NCBI GenBank assembly: GCA_965225715.1
Contig: CBDDBK010000002.1
Location: 1,302,001-1,366,000 of the forward strand
Source of the DNA: CBDDBK01 sp965225715
GTDB lineage: Bacteria > Bacteroidota > Bacteroidia > Cytophagales > Flammeovirgaceae
Length of the DNA stretch: 64,000 bases
Direction of reading: 5' to 3'
Shown here: piece by piece, positions 8,424-17,667 of the stretch
Layout: each line of letters opens with the position of its first letter
Position numbering within the stretch: the first letter of the stretch is position 1
The notes under the pieces: model-generated
Databases searched by the model: none
Seen by the model: the letters and a program-made list of their open reading frames with translations, nothing else
What the model was told of the DNA's origin: nothing
Translations under genes and position numbers: made by a program

Positions 8424-10112
8424 ATGATGAAAATATTATATATATATGTTTTTTTGACACTGGTGTTTATATCCTGCGATACCCAAATACCCCAGTTACC
8501 TGTTAGTATAGATGCAGATGAAGATGGTGTAAGCGATACATTAGACCTATGTTCCAATACACCTAATGGAGAAAGTGTAAATGCTCAAGGATGTTCAGCA
8601 AGTCAAATAGATACAGATGAAGATGGTGTAAGCGATACATTAGACCTATGTTCCAATACACCTAATGGAGAAAGCGTAAATGCTCAAGGATGTTCAGCAA
8701 GTCAAATAGATACAGATGAAGATGGTGTAAGCGATACATTAGACCTATGTTCCAATACACCTAATGGAGAAAGCGTAAATGCTCAAGGATGTTCAGCAAG
8801 TCAAATAGATACAGATGAAGATGGTGTAAGCGATACATTAGACCTATGTTCCAATACACCTAATGGAGAAAGCGTAAATGCTCAAGGATGTTCAGCAAGT
8901 CAACTTTTTGATAGTGACGGAGATGGTGTAAGTGATGCATTTGATAGTTGCATATATACATTTAGCGGTGAAGAAGTAAATGCTCAAGGATGTTCTATAT
9001 ACGATAGCGAAGACTTTGATAATGACGGTATAGTTAATGGTTCAGACTTATGTGAACGAACTTCAGTAGGAGAAAATGTGGATGAGAAAGGATGTACTAT
9101 AGAAGATAATGAAGATTACGATAATGATGGTGTAATTGTAGGAGCTGACTTTTGTCCTCATACACCAAATGGACAAATTGTCAATGTGCAAGGCTGTGCT
9201 AAAACAGTTACAAATGATAAACCTAATGTCTATGCTGTAGATGCCCAGGGATTTTATGGGAACACTCATGGGACAAGAATAAAAAAAACATTCGATTATA
9301 CAATATCTGATACCTCTTTAGTACATTTTCATTATTATGAAAATCTCAGTCCATTTTATTTTTTTTCAGCCCATGGGAACCCGCCTTATAATAGCGAAGG
9401 TATTGACTTGATTAATTATCATGGCTATGTTCAAGCAAATAATCCTAATTTTACAACTATATTTTTTTCTTCTACAAATAGCTCACCTCTGTATCAGAGT
9501 GCAACATTATCTTTTTGGGAAGAAATAGATGGTCGTCCATTCTTTAAAACAGCTATAGCCTCTGCGGAATATATTAGAGATTATGGTAAAGCATTAATGA
9601 TTGTAGCTTTAGAAAATTCTACAGTAGCTCCACAAGGTGATTCTTCAATTGCACATAATAGTGATGAGGACTTTAGAAATTTACCCCTTGCTATTCCCTT
9701 GAGTGGTGTCTTAACTGATTATATTGCGCATAAAAAAACGGGTATAGAGAAAGTTATATTTGTAGGTGTATATAATACTGAATTTGATTTTTTTGAGGCA
9801 GCTATTACACAAGATGGTGTTTTTAACGAAAATACTATATTTGTTGCTACCCCATCGGTTTCAGAAGTGCCAACTGTTCAACCTACTACATCTCATGCAT
9901 CACCTGTACTTGCAGCTTATGCCACACAAATATTAAATACCAATGCAAATATGACAGCAGAAGAACTGCGTACTATTTTATTTAGTCTAGCTGTGGAAGA
10001 AACTAAAAAGCAACTTTTTAGCATAAACTCTTCAGGAATTGCACAGTATAAACCTTTTACAGGTAAGCTACTGACCAAAGAAGCGGTGGATAACTATGTC
10101 CAAAATCATTAA
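8424..10112 (+). CDS. Lipoprotein with thrombospondin type-3 repeats and a subtilase-like C-terminal domain
   Basis: A 562-aa exported protein. Residues 1-18 are a lipoprotein signal (TLVFISC, lipid Cys18). Residues 30-260 hold seven 33-aa repeats of the TSP3 type, DxDxDGVxDxxDxC...NxxGCS, with the Asp-rich calcium-binding pattern and two Cys per unit. The first four are virtually identical. The C-terminal ~300 residues recall an S8 subtilase: THGTRIKK near the start looks like the HGTxVA histidine block, and TSHASPVLAAYATQILN followed by NMTAEELRTIL matches the GTSxAxP serine block and its helix. A clear Asp block and the oxyanion Asn are not evident, so activity is uncertain. It is likely surface-anchored. 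Downstream there are 429 bases without a gene. Confidence 0.85.
   Translation: MMKILYIYVFLTLVFISCDTQIPQLPVSIDADEDGVSDTLDLCSNTPNGESVNAQGCSASQIDTDEDGVSDTLDLCSNTPNGESVNAQGCSASQIDTDEDGVSDTLDLCSNTPNGESVNAQGCSASQIDTDEDGVSDTLDLCSNTPNGESVNAQGCSASQLFDSDGDGVSDAFDSCIYTFSGEEVNAQGCSIYDSEDFDNDGIVNGSDLCERTSVGENVDEKGCTIEDNEDYDNDGVIVGADFCPHTPNGQIVNVQGCAKTVTNDKPNVYAVDAQGFYGNTHGTRIKKTFDYTISDTSLVHFHYYENLSPFYFFSAHGNPPYNSEGIDLINYHGYVQANNPNFTTIFFSSTNSSPLYQSATLSFWEEIDGRPFFKTAIASAEYIRDYGKALMIVALENSTVAPQGDSSIAHNSDEDFRNLPLAIPLSGVLTDYIAHKKTGIEKVIFVGVYNTEFDFFEAAITQDGVFNENTIFVATPSVSEVPTVQPTTSHASPVLAAYATQILNTNANMTAEELRTILFSLAVEETKKQLFSINSSGIAQYKPFTGKLLTKEAVDNYVQNH
8511..8906 (+). repeat. Four tandem 99-bp coding repeats (TSP3 units)
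   Basis: Units start at 8511, 8610, 8709 and 8808, each 99 bases (33 codons). Differences are few: a GCA for ACA at the start of unit 1, AGTGTA for AGCGTA in unit 1, and the last codons of unit 4. Three more units after 8906 have diverged strongly. Near-identity at synonymous positions points to recent duplication or ongoing copy-number change by slippage or recombination, keeping the frame. Confidence 0.95.
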
Positions 10113-10274
10113 ATTAATAGATGATGGCGTTTAAGGTCAATTGTTTATCCTTTAAGTGTGAATTACCATAAAGATAAAACTGCATCTATACAATATACTT
10201 TTGAAAGGAAGATTGTTTGGTACTTTCATAATCGATTATGTAGTAAGATTTCTTTATCAAGAACACTATGTAAG

Positions 10275-10309
10275 ATGGCAAACTGTATCGTATGATACAT
10301 GTTTGCCAT
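10275..10309. other. Strong hairpin in the gap after the TSP3 lipoprotein gene
   Basis: ATGGCAAACTGTATC pairs with GATACATGTTTGCCAT around a GTAT loop: a 15-bp stem with one bulged base. There is no T-tract on either side, so it is not a standard terminator. The rest of the 429-base gap 10113-10541 is AT-rich and I see no gene in it. Confidence 0.5.
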
Positions 10310-10541
10310 ATATAGAAATATTGATATCCAATTTTTTATGGAAAATATCCAAAGTACTCTTGAACCTATAATAAAAATCTTAAAACCATATTTATTAACC
10401 TTTAAAAGTTTAATAAATCTTAAAGAATAAAAATAAAACGATTGATTTATATATTTTTGTCTTAAAAGATTAAGTTTTCACTATAGCAAAAAATAAAGCT
10501 ATCAAAATTCATTTTCTCATTTAAATGATTAGTATAACGTT

Positions 10542-12020
10542 ATGAACAGGAATGTAAAATCAGATATTTATTTTATCTTATTAACATTTTTTTTATTCAA
10601 TGTTTTAAATTTTTCACTCCAAGCCAAACCTATTGTTCGGGTTGCTTCCCAGAAAATAGCACTCAATGAAACTCTACAGTTTATAATAGAATCGAATAAA
10701 GAAGTTAGAACTTTGAGTTTTCCTAATATTAAAAACTTTAACAGAGGTTCTGTATCAACATCTACCAATATTAGTGTAATCAATAACCAAATAACCAAGG
10801 TTATTCGTATTACTCAAAAGTTTCACCCAACTAAAAAAGGCGTTTTTACTATTCCAGCCTTTAACATAAAAGTAGGTGATGAAAATGTGCCTATTAAAAG
10901 TTTTCAAGTTACTGTAGGCGATGCTAAACAACGCACAACTAGGCGTAGACGTTCTTTATTTGATGCTTTTGGAGGAGTTTTTAATGATAATGCCCAGCCT
11001 CAAGAATATATAGACATAAAAGCCGATGCTTTTTTTGCCGTAACAACGAACAAAAAAACCATTTATCGCGGAGAGCCATTCACGATTACTATGGCTTTTT
11101 ATGAAGCTGTCAGTAATAAGGCACCGCTTAATTTTCCAAGAGATTTGGGAAAACAAGTTGGGGATATAAGTAAAAAAATTAAACCTAGCAACTGCTGGGA
11201 AGAAAACAGCAATATTTCAAGTGTTAGTCCAAAACTGATTACTCTTAACAATAAAAATTACCGACAATCTATTATTTATCAAAGTACATTTTTTCCACTT
11301 ACAGATGAAAATATTGATATTAGACAAGTTGGATTGAATATGATTAAATATGATGTGGCAAAGCGAAGATCTTTTTTCGGTAGAAATAGAAAAGAAAATT
11401 ATAAAACCTTTTATTCAAAACCTATTCATATTAATGTAAAATCTTTACCCGAACATCCACTCAAAGCTATAGCTCCTGTTGGAAATTATGAATTACGTGA
11501 AGACGTTGAAAATGGTGCTAAAAATGCGGGAAAATCATTTAGATATAGTTTTAAAATCGCAGGACAAGGCAATATTAGCGCTATTGATAATCCTCAAATT
11601 TTTGCTTCTAATCCTGTATCTTTTTATTCAGAAGGTGAAAACACAAATATTACAAGAGAAAGTGGCCAAGTTTATGGAAGTAAATCATTTGATTATTTTA
11701 TAGAGATTGATGAACCAGGACAGTATGCTTTAGCTGACTATCTTTATTGGATATATTTTAATTTTAGAGAAGAAAAGTATGATACTTTAATTTCTAAAAA
11801 AATTATTGATGTAGGTGGGAAAAAACTAAAATACACTTCTACATCTGAAAATAAAGCCAGTTTTGATAAAGAAAGAAGTAAAGAAGAACTTATTTATAAA
11901 GCCAATAATATATTATATCATGTTCAAAAATCAAAGTTCGGAACCTATATTTTTAATATCTTGCTTGTCTTATTAACAGCAACTCTAGGTTATTTTTTTA
12001 TAAGAAATAAAAAATCTTAA
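10542..12020 (+). CDS. batD: BatD-family protein (aerotolerance-associated)
   Basis: A 492-aa protein with an N-terminal signal peptide (residues about 8-28, cleavage after LQA), beta-rich extracytoplasmic domains, and one C-terminal membrane helix (about 464-486, FNILLVLLTATLGYFFI) followed by a short basic tail. The opening IVRVASQKIALNETLQFII and the later TKKGVFTIPAFNIKVG are typical of BatD (oxygen tolerance) proteins. BatD is normally encoded with MoxR, BatA, BatB, BatC/E; none of these is next to it here. The family role in aerotolerance or envelope homeostasis is poorly defined. The residue run TTRRRRS in a linker is unusual. It sits convergently against recA, with a MITE-like element between. 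Confidence 0.85.
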   Translation: MNRNVKSDIYFILLTFFLFNVLNFSLQAKPIVRVASQKIALNETLQFIIESNKEVRTLSFPNIKNFNRGSVSTSTNISVINNQITKVIRITQKFHPTKKGVFTIPAFNIKVGDENVPIKSFQVTVGDAKQRTTRRRRSLFDAFGGVFNDNAQPQEYIDIKADAFFAVTTNKKTIYRGEPFTITMAFYEAVSNKAPLNFPRDLGKQVGDISKKIKPSNCWEENSNISSVSPKLITLNNKNYRQSIIYQSTFFPLTDENIDIRQVGLNMIKYDVAKRRSFFGRNRKENYKTFYSKPIHINVKSLPEHPLKAIAPVGNYELREDVENGAKNAGKSFRYSFKIAGQGNISAIDNPQIFASNPVSFYSEGENTNITRESGQVYGSKSFDYFIEIDEPGQYALADYLYWIYFNFREEKYDTLISKKIIDVGGKKLKYTSTSENKASFDKERSKEELIYKANNILYHVQKSKFGTYIFNILLVLLTATLGYFFIRNKKS

Positions 12021-12030
12021 GAGGTTGCTA

Positions 12031-12236
12031 AGAGTGTGTCTATTTTTTATTTTTATGGTAAAAAAACTGATAATAAATTACTTAATAGTATTTTTTTTGG
12101 TTTTTTCTTTATACAGTAAAATATAATAAATAGCTGATAATCATTTAATTAAAATTTTAACAATGGGATAAAAAAAAACTGCTTTTTATTTATTACTATT
12201 TGATTATCAACAAATTAAAAAAAATAGACAGGCTCT
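12031..12236. mobile_element. MITE-like element with 18-bp imperfect terminal inverted repeats
   Basis: The stretch begins AGAGTGTGTCTATTTTTT (12031-12048) and ends with a sequence whose reverse complement is AGAGCCTGTCTATTTTTT (12219-12236), two mismatches in 18. The 206-base interior is about 85% A+T by eye and has no open frame. The size and ends suit a non-autonomous derivative of an IS. Alternatively the ends could pair as a long-range bidirectional terminator for the convergent batD and recA genes. Confidence 0.45.
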
Positions 12237-12311
12237 AAAACCTATAAAATTAGGCTTTCCCAAATTTTCAAATTATATAACCCAATATTTTATAAATTGA
12301 ATAACCCAACT

Positions 12312-13373
12312 TTAAGATTTTCGCGTTTTTTTCTTTTTATCGCGATCTTCATTAAGTTTAGCTTTAAGTTCTTCTTCTATTTTTTGAAGCATATCTTTAT
12401 GCTCTTTAAGATAAGCCTTAACATTCTCTCTGCCTTGTCCTATTCTTGTATCTTTATAAGAATACCATGATCCTGCTTTTTTTATAACATTATATTCAGT
12501 TGCCATATCTAATATTTCACCAATTCGGGATATACCCTCTCCATAAATAATGTCAAACTCTACGATTCTAAAAGGTGGAGCAACCTTATTTTTTGTTACT
12601 TTTACCCGCGTTCTATTGCCCTTAATTTCATCATTACCTTCTTTGATGGCTCCGATTCTACGAATGTCTAAGCGAAGAGAAGAATAATATTTTAAAGCAT
12701 TTCCCCCAGTAGTTGTTTCTGGATTGCCAAAAGAAATACCTATTTTTTCTCTTAACTGATTGATAAAAATGCAGCAGCAACTTGTTTTGCTGATAATTCC
12801 AGTTAGTTTTCTCAAAGCTTGAGACATTAATCTGGCTTGTAAGCCCATTTTGCTATCACCCATATCGCCTTCTAATTCTGCTTTTGGTACAAGAGCCGCC
12901 ACGGAATCAATAACCACAATATCTATGGCACTAGAACGAATAAGATGTTCGGCAATTTCTAGAGCTTGTTCTCCATAGTCAGGTTGAGAAACCAGTAAAT
13001 CATCTAAATTAATACCTAGTTTTTCAGCATATATCGCGTCAAAAGCATGTTCAGCATCTACAAAAGAAGCTATGCCCCCCAATTTCTGAACTTGAGCAAT
13101 AGCATGTAAAGCTAAAGTCGTTTTGCCGGATGATTCTGGTCCATATATTTCAACTACTCGTCCTCTGGGTAGCCCTCCAATTCCTAATGCTATATCTAAG
13201 CCAAAGGAACCTGTTGGAATGCTTGATGTGTCAGATACAAACTCGTTATTGAGTCGCATAATCGCACCTTTACCATAAAGTTTATGAATGTTTCCGATGG
13301 TCAGATCAATTTGTTTATTTTTATTCTGACGCTCTGTATTTTCTGATGATTTAGAAGTCTTTTTTTCAGCCAT
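12312..13373 (-). CDS. recA: Recombinase RecA
   Basis: A 353-aa full-length RecA. Walker A is GPESSGKT (residues 78-85), followed by the core with [21 protein letters not shown] (Walker B and the L1 region), [11 protein letters not shown], and the L2 loop with [15 protein letters not shown]. The C-terminal tail is Lys/Asp-rich. It catalyses ATP-dependent strand exchange and activates LexA-type repressor cleavage. The N-terminal extension of about 20 charged residues before [10 protein letters not shown] is common in Bacteroidota. It stands alone; no recX or LexA-box-like site could be recognised in the 331-base upstream gap. Confidence 0.98.
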   Translation of the reverse strand: MAEKKTSKSSENTERQNKNKQIDLTIGNIHKLYGKGAIMRLNNEFVSDTSSIPTGSFGLDIALGIGGLPRGRVVEIYGPESSGKTTLALHAIAQVQKLGGIASFVDAEHAFDAIYAEKLGINLDDLLVSQPDYGEQALEIAEHLIRSSAIDIVVIDSVAALVPKAELEGDMGDSKMGLQARLMSQALRKLTGIISKTSCCCIFINQLREKIGISFGNPETTTGGNALKYYSSLRLDIRRIGAIKEGNDEIKGNRTRVKVTKNKVAPPFRIVEFDIIYGEGISRIGEILDMATEYNVIKKAGSWYSYKDTRIGQGRENVKAYLKEHKDMLQKIEEELKAKLNEDRDKKKKTRKS

Positions 13374-13704
13374 GTTAATTAGGTTGGTTAAACATTAGTA
13401 ATTCAATAGTTTGGTAAATATTTTTAATAGGTCGATTATTAAAAATTTTCAATATTTAATATAGCAACTTAGTTTTCAATATTTTAATTCTAAAAATCAT
13501 TAAAATTAAAGTATTGAAAATCCTATTTGTTAATCAAATGGCTTAGTAGTTTATGTCTATTTATAATGCCCCTAAATTGATATTTTAAAGAGTTATGTTT
13601 TTCATAATTTTATTTTACATTTAATTAGATTAGCCAGATAATTTTCAAAAATTATCTATTTAATAAACTGGTTATTAAAAATTTAATAATTTATCTTTTA
13701 TCAT
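13374..13704. other. Gap between the M48 peptidase gene and recA
   Basis: The 331 bases are AT-rich and hold no gene I can support. There is an imperfect inverted repeat, TTTTCAATATTTTAATT at 13473-13489 against AATTAAAGTATTGAAAA at 13504-13520 (one mismatch in 17, 14-base loop). It lacks a T-tract. It could be an end point for the upstream minus-strand operon or part of the recA leader. Confidence 0.4.
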
Positions 13705-14688
13705 TTACTTTTCTTCTTTTTTGGTCATGAATTTTTTAACCATATCCTTAATAGGCTTTATAGTATCTTCAAAATCCGTTTTATATTTTGTTTTGACTTG
13801 TTCAAAATCATCTTTTATATTTTGTTTTTCTTCTTTAGCCTTATAAAAACCTCTCAGAATATTGTCATATTCACCGCTTCTAACCCAAGAAATAAGTTCT
13901 AAAACTCTCAAAACATGAAAAGGGTGGTCATGACCCAAGGCATTTAATATTTTATGAATATTATCAGAAAAAGAATCCGATTGGTTATATTCTTCGGCTT
14001 GTTCTATAAAAGCTGATAAATCCATTTGTTTAATTTGTCCACCTCCAGCCATTTTCATAAGCAGTTGGACTGGTATTTCTGGATCCTGAACAGTCAATAA
14101 ACCTGCTCTATCACAACTTAATTCGCTTTTCCGATTCCACTCCTTTAAAGCTGCAATAATACCACTTAAAATAAGACCACTTAGGGGAATAGTGATAAAT
14201 AAAGTGGATAAATTAAGCAATATGCTCAAAAGTGTTTTATAAAGTACGTGTCCACTTTTAATATGAGCTAATTCATGACCAATGACGGTGAGTATTTCTT
14301 CTTTATTAAAAGCATCTAACAAAGAAGAATTTAATACAATAAAAGGTTTGTTAACCCCTATAGCACCTGCATTAAAAAGTGGGTTTTGGCTAACATATAA
14401 TTCGGGTATTTTTTCCATATCTAATATTCCACAAGCTTCGAGATGGAGTTGATATATTTTTGAAAACTGTCGTTCACTAACTCTAACCGACGAAGCAAGA
14501 TGAATAAGGTTTAAAGAACGTTCTGTAGTACTGCCCATAAAGAATTTTATTAATTCATCCATGCCTTTAACCTTTCTTAGCGTTTTCAATGCCAATCTAT
14601 CAGCAGGATGTTCCCAAACTTCTGAATTAATATTTTTAAAACGAATCCTTTTATTACCTTTTAAGATAATTGTTTTGGTCTTCTCCAT
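13705..14688 (-). CDS. M48-family zinc metallopeptidase
   Basis: A 327-aa protein. The zinc site is HELAH at residues 138-142 (TVIGHELAHIKSGH), with SELSCDRAG (E189, D193) giving the third ligand and following Asp of M48 peptidases. Two hydrophobic segments at about 150-178 (LLSILLNLSTLFITIPLSGL) suggest membrane association, as in HtpX, although the protein lacks HtpX's N-terminal helices. The upstream PELYVSQNPLFNAGAIG is the usual M48 edge strand. The C-terminal 60 residues form a charged coiled helix. It is the second gene of a unit: the caspase-like/TPR gene ends 14 bases upstream, so they are likely cotranscribed and functionally linked. Confidence 0.9.
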   Translation of the reverse strand: MEKTKTIILKGNKRIRFKNINSEVWEHPADRLALKTLRKVKGMDELIKFFMGSTTERSLNLIHLASSVRVSERQFSKIYQLHLEACGILDMEKIPELYVSQNPLFNAGAIGVNKPFIVLNSSLLDAFNKEEILTVIGHELAHIKSGHVLYKTLLSILLNLSTLFITIPLSGLILSGIIAALKEWNRKSELSCDRAGLLTVQDPEIPVQLLMKMAGGGQIKQMDLSAFIEQAEEYNQSDSFSDNIHKILNALGHDHPFHVLRVLELISWVRSGEYDNILRGFYKAKEEKQNIKDDFEQVKTKYKTDFEDTIKPIKDMVKKFMTKKEEK

Positions 14689-14702
14689 GAATTTAAATAT
14701 TT

Positions 14703-16730
14703 TTAATTAAATAATTGATTAATTTTTTGATAGGCTTCTGTTAAATACTTTCCTTCCTGAGTAGTATTGATGTAGTAAATATAGGCTTCCAATAAGTTTT
14801 TATCTTGAGTTTCTTGCCATAGTATCGATTCTGTTTTGGGTTTAGAAATAAATATATTCTTATCAAAATCACTTTTATTGGGATCTATTTCTAAGTGTTT
14901 GAAGTTGTTTTGAGAAAATTTATTTTTTGATATATTTTCTTCTCGAATTTCTGGGATAATTTTATTCGAATCTTCTATATGTATTTTTCTTTCTTTAATA
15001 TTCCCAACAGTACTGGTTTGTCGGTAAGATTCATTTTTTAGTTTACTTTCTTTCTTAATACTACTCTTATATTTAACTAAATTGGGTACTTTTTTTTCTT
15101 CTTTCTGGCGGGCAAGCATTGTTTTGGTTAAATTTTTCATTTTGCTTTGTTTTTCAGCTTCTATTTGACTTTCAAAAGTTTCCAAAATATTTTGAGCTTT
15201 TTGAGTATATTTGCTTCTTGGTAATAAATCAATAAAAAAATCATATATGATCGGGTTATCCCATTCAACAACATTTTTCCATAAAATTGCTTCATTAAAC
15301 TTGGAACCATTTTCGTGTAATTCATTTTCTAATTCCTGTTTAATGGCATAAATATTCTTTTTTTCAGATTCAAGATTTCTATTTTGTTTTTCAGTAAGTT
15401 CTTTTTTTATTTTTTCAGTTAAACTCCTTTCAAGATCTTTATAAACTTTAGTTTTATAACTAAGAAAAGATTCGCAAGTTTCTTTTCGCCTACTTAGAAT
15501 AATACTATTTTCTGGCTTTTTTACTTGTTGGTAATAAAATAAGGCTTTTTTATAATCTTTTTGATAAAAAAACTTATCGCCCTGTTCTATATAGCTGATA
15601 AGCCTTAGTTTATTTTCAATCTTTTGAATCTTATTTTTAGCAATTTTATTGGTTTTATCAAAACTTAAAAGTCTCTTATAATTATTAAGAGCAAGTTCAT
15701 AATTTCCTTGCTCATAGCAATTTTTACCGATATATTCATAAGCCTCTATTACAAAGCGAAAAATATAAGGAAGGGGTAATTCTTTGTAGGCTTGTTTAAA
15801 GCTATTTTTTGCTCTTATATATTTTTCTTTTTTAAGTAAGTTTTGTCCTTTTTCTATTAATTTGATAACGCTTATTTTATGATTTATTTCTTGATTAAGC
15901 CCATATTGTGATTTTAAATGCGTATAATGTTTAAGTGCTTCTTCCCATTTACCTTGTTCAAACAAAACATCAGCTTCTTTAATATTAGATAATCCTGCTT
16001 GATATAAGCTATTAGTAAAAATATCAATTTTAGAAATAGACGTTTCTATCTCAATAGGTTTTGAGCTAAATAGATTTTCTTTTTCAAAAATATCAAAAAT
16101 ATCTTTCAAAGAAACTTCTTTTTTAGGCACAATATTCATAGCAGAAGCTAAGTTTATTTGTAGGTTCTGGGTCAAAGATGGTTGCTTTAGATATTTTTTT
16201 TGATCTAATGATGGATCTGATAATAGAAAATAGGTGTTTTGTAAATCATCTTCAAAAAGTAAGAGTTCACGCTGAAAAAACTCTCTAATATCATAATGTT
16301 CATCTAAAACATATTCATAAGAAGCATCAAAAATAAAAACTTTTATTTTATTAGGCATTTCCTTAAACATATCACTAATAGTTGAAAAAGAAATGCCATT
16401 GAGATGAATATTGCTAAAAGTAGAACTCTGGCTGGTGAGATATATTTGTTGTTTTTTAACAAATACAAAACCTGTATAATAGAAAATAAAAATGTCTTTA
16501 GTCTGAGTTGCAAGTTCACTAACTTGCTCAAATAGACCAATATTATCAAAAGTATTTAAAATAGAAGTAATATTCTTTTCGGGAAAAGAAATTTCAGGTG
16601 AAATAAGCAAGTTTCTAAAAGTATTTAAATTACTTTCAGCCTGCTCTAAATTGAAAGTTTGTTTACTATCTTTAGGAAGACAGGTATTTCCTATTAAAAT
16701 AGCTTGACTATGCTTTAATGATAAATGCAT
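14703..16730 (-). CDS. Caspase-fold pseudoenzyme with TPR and coiled-coil regions
   Basis: A 675-aa protein. Residues 1-215 resemble a bacterial caspase-like (C14) domain: AILIGNTCLP, then EQAESNLNTFRNLL...ISFPEKNIT, FIFYYTGFVFV and VFIFDASYEYV occupy the places of the standard strands. The catalytic positions are altered: FYYSGHG has become FYYTGFVF (residues 83-90), and the D-A-C of the cysteine strand is D135-A136-S137. So both His and Cys are missing. Residues about 245-410 contain TPR-like helices (ADVLFEQGKWEEALKHYTHL, NYELALNNYKRLLSFD). The rest is Lys/Glu-rich coil. No signal peptide. It precedes the M48 gene by 14 bases. I infer a scaffold or regulator rather than a protease. Confidence 0.7.
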   Translation of the reverse strand: MHLSLKHSQAILIGNTCLPKDSKQTFNLEQAESNLNTFRNLLISPEISFPEKNITSILNTFDNIGLFEQVSELATQTKDIFIFYYTGFVFVKKQQIYLTSQSSTFSNIHLNGISFSTISDMFKEMPNKIKVFIFDASYEYVLDEHYDIREFFQRELLLFEDDLQNTYFLLSDPSLDQKKYLKQPSLTQNLQINLASAMNIVPKKEVSLKDIFDIFEKENLFSSKPIEIETSISKIDIFTNSLYQAGLSNIKEADVLFEQGKWEEALKHYTHLKSQYGLNQEINHKISVIKLIEKGQNLLKKEKYIRAKNSFKQAYKELPLPYIFRFVIEAYEYIGKNCYEQGNYELALNNYKRLLSFDKTNKIAKNKIQKIENKLRLISYIEQGDKFFYQKDYKKALFYYQQVKKPENSIILSRRKETCESFLSYKTKVYKDLERSLTEKIKKELTEKQNRNLESEKKNIYAIKQELENELHENGSKFNEAILWKNVVEWDNPIIYDFFIDLLPRSKYTQKAQNILETFESQIEAEKQSKMKNLTKTMLARQKEEKKVPNLVKYKSSIKKESKLKNESYRQTSTVGNIKERKIHIEDSNKIIPEIREENISKNKFSQNNFKHLEIDPNKSDFDKNIFISKPKTESILWQETQDKNLLEAYIYYINTTQEGKYLTEAYQKINQLFN

Positions 16731-17044
16731 AAATTGATATTATCTTAAATATTTACTTTGGGGTTTAAAATACATTTTTTTAACATTACTCATTTGATAG
16801 TGAGAAAATTATAAGTAATCATTATTTAAGTTTTTAGCTAATGTAATTCATACATATTCAGTTACAACCTTTTTTATAACATATTTGAAGTCCAAAATAT
16901 AGTTAAAAAATAAAATATTAAAGAATGATAAAGAAAATTATATAAGCAAATGTTAGGAAGAATAATAATGTCTTTATTATCTATTTACTATTATAAACTT
17001 CCTATGGCTTTTATGATACTCTTTTATTGTAAAGGTTAAGCGTA

Positions 17045-17135
17045 TCAATATATAAATTACTAAAAATCAAATATTTAAAAAAATAAAATCTCTATAGATT
17101 TTTACAATGTAAAGTCTCATTTATAAGAAAGTTGT
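17045..17135. repeat. Dispersed AT-rich intergenic repeat, copy 2
   Basis: ATATAAATTACTAAAAATCA at about 17050, followed by ATAGATTTTTACAATGTAAAGTCTC, aligns with 3381-3455, where the same order of words occurs (AAATTACTAAAAACGAGGTA, then ATAAATTTTTACAATTATAG). Confidence 0.45.
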
Positions 17136-17143
17136 TATATTTG
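17136..17143 (+). promoter_or_regulatory. Bacteroidota -7 promoter box
   Basis: TATATTTG, matching TAnnTTTG. It has the same context (TTATATTTGCC) as the box before the 6S-like RNA at 30816. It lies about 525 bases before the glmS start, so it may drive a long leader or an unrecognised small RNA. Confidence 0.4.
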
Positions 17144-17667
17144 CCTCTTATTAGTAATGTTACTCGAAAAAGGATTTTTAGAGCTTTTAGCTCATTAATA
17201 ATGAAAATGAATTTTTCTGAAATAATAATAGCATCGCTATAAAACTATAGATTTTCAAGATTTTTTATTATTTTACTTTTTTATAAACCTAAACTCCTCT
17301 AAAAAAATAAACTATCAAAAAAGCAAATGATGAATTTAGACTATGTGGTCTTCAAAATTGGAGACTATTTAATATATATAATAATTAGGAATTCATAAAA
17401 CTAAAATAATAAAAACCAATTAGTTAAACTACGCGACTAAAAATTGTATAAGAATTGATTTTCTGGTAATAAAGGCTTTATAAAATAAAAAGATGATTGG
17501 AAATCAAATATTTATACTATTTATTATTAAATCTTATGTATATATCGATATTCTATAAAATTTGAACTTCTTTCATAAATTATAGCATTATTTTAGCTAT
17601 CAAGGTATAGCTTTATAATTTTTCACTATTTTTTGATACATTTTAGCAAAAAAATCTTTTAATATTT

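Larger units (their letters stand above)
16731..17667. other. 937-base gap upstream of glmS
   Basis: No protein gene is seen on either strand. It contains a dispersed repeat (about 17045-17135), a TATATTTG promoter box at 17136, a short GAGCTTTTAGCTC hairpin at about 17177-17189, and an ATAGC-ATC-GCTAT palindrome at 17228-17240. The layout of promoter followed by hairpins could mean a small RNA or a long glmS leader, but no known RNA family was recognised, including the glmS ribozyme. Confidence 0.4.

Noticed and set aside
8511..8906. Possible CRISPR array because of regular repeats
   Set aside because: Units are tandem without unique spacers, are 99 bases long, and code for protein repeats in frame.
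9063..9269. A 68-codon minus-strand frame inside the TSP3 lipoprotein gene
   Set aside because: Antisense of the coding region of a clear gene.
16731..17667. glmS ribozyme or riboswitch in the long upstream gap
   Set aside because: The glmS ribozyme is known mainly from Firmicutes, and none of its conserved core could be recognised here.
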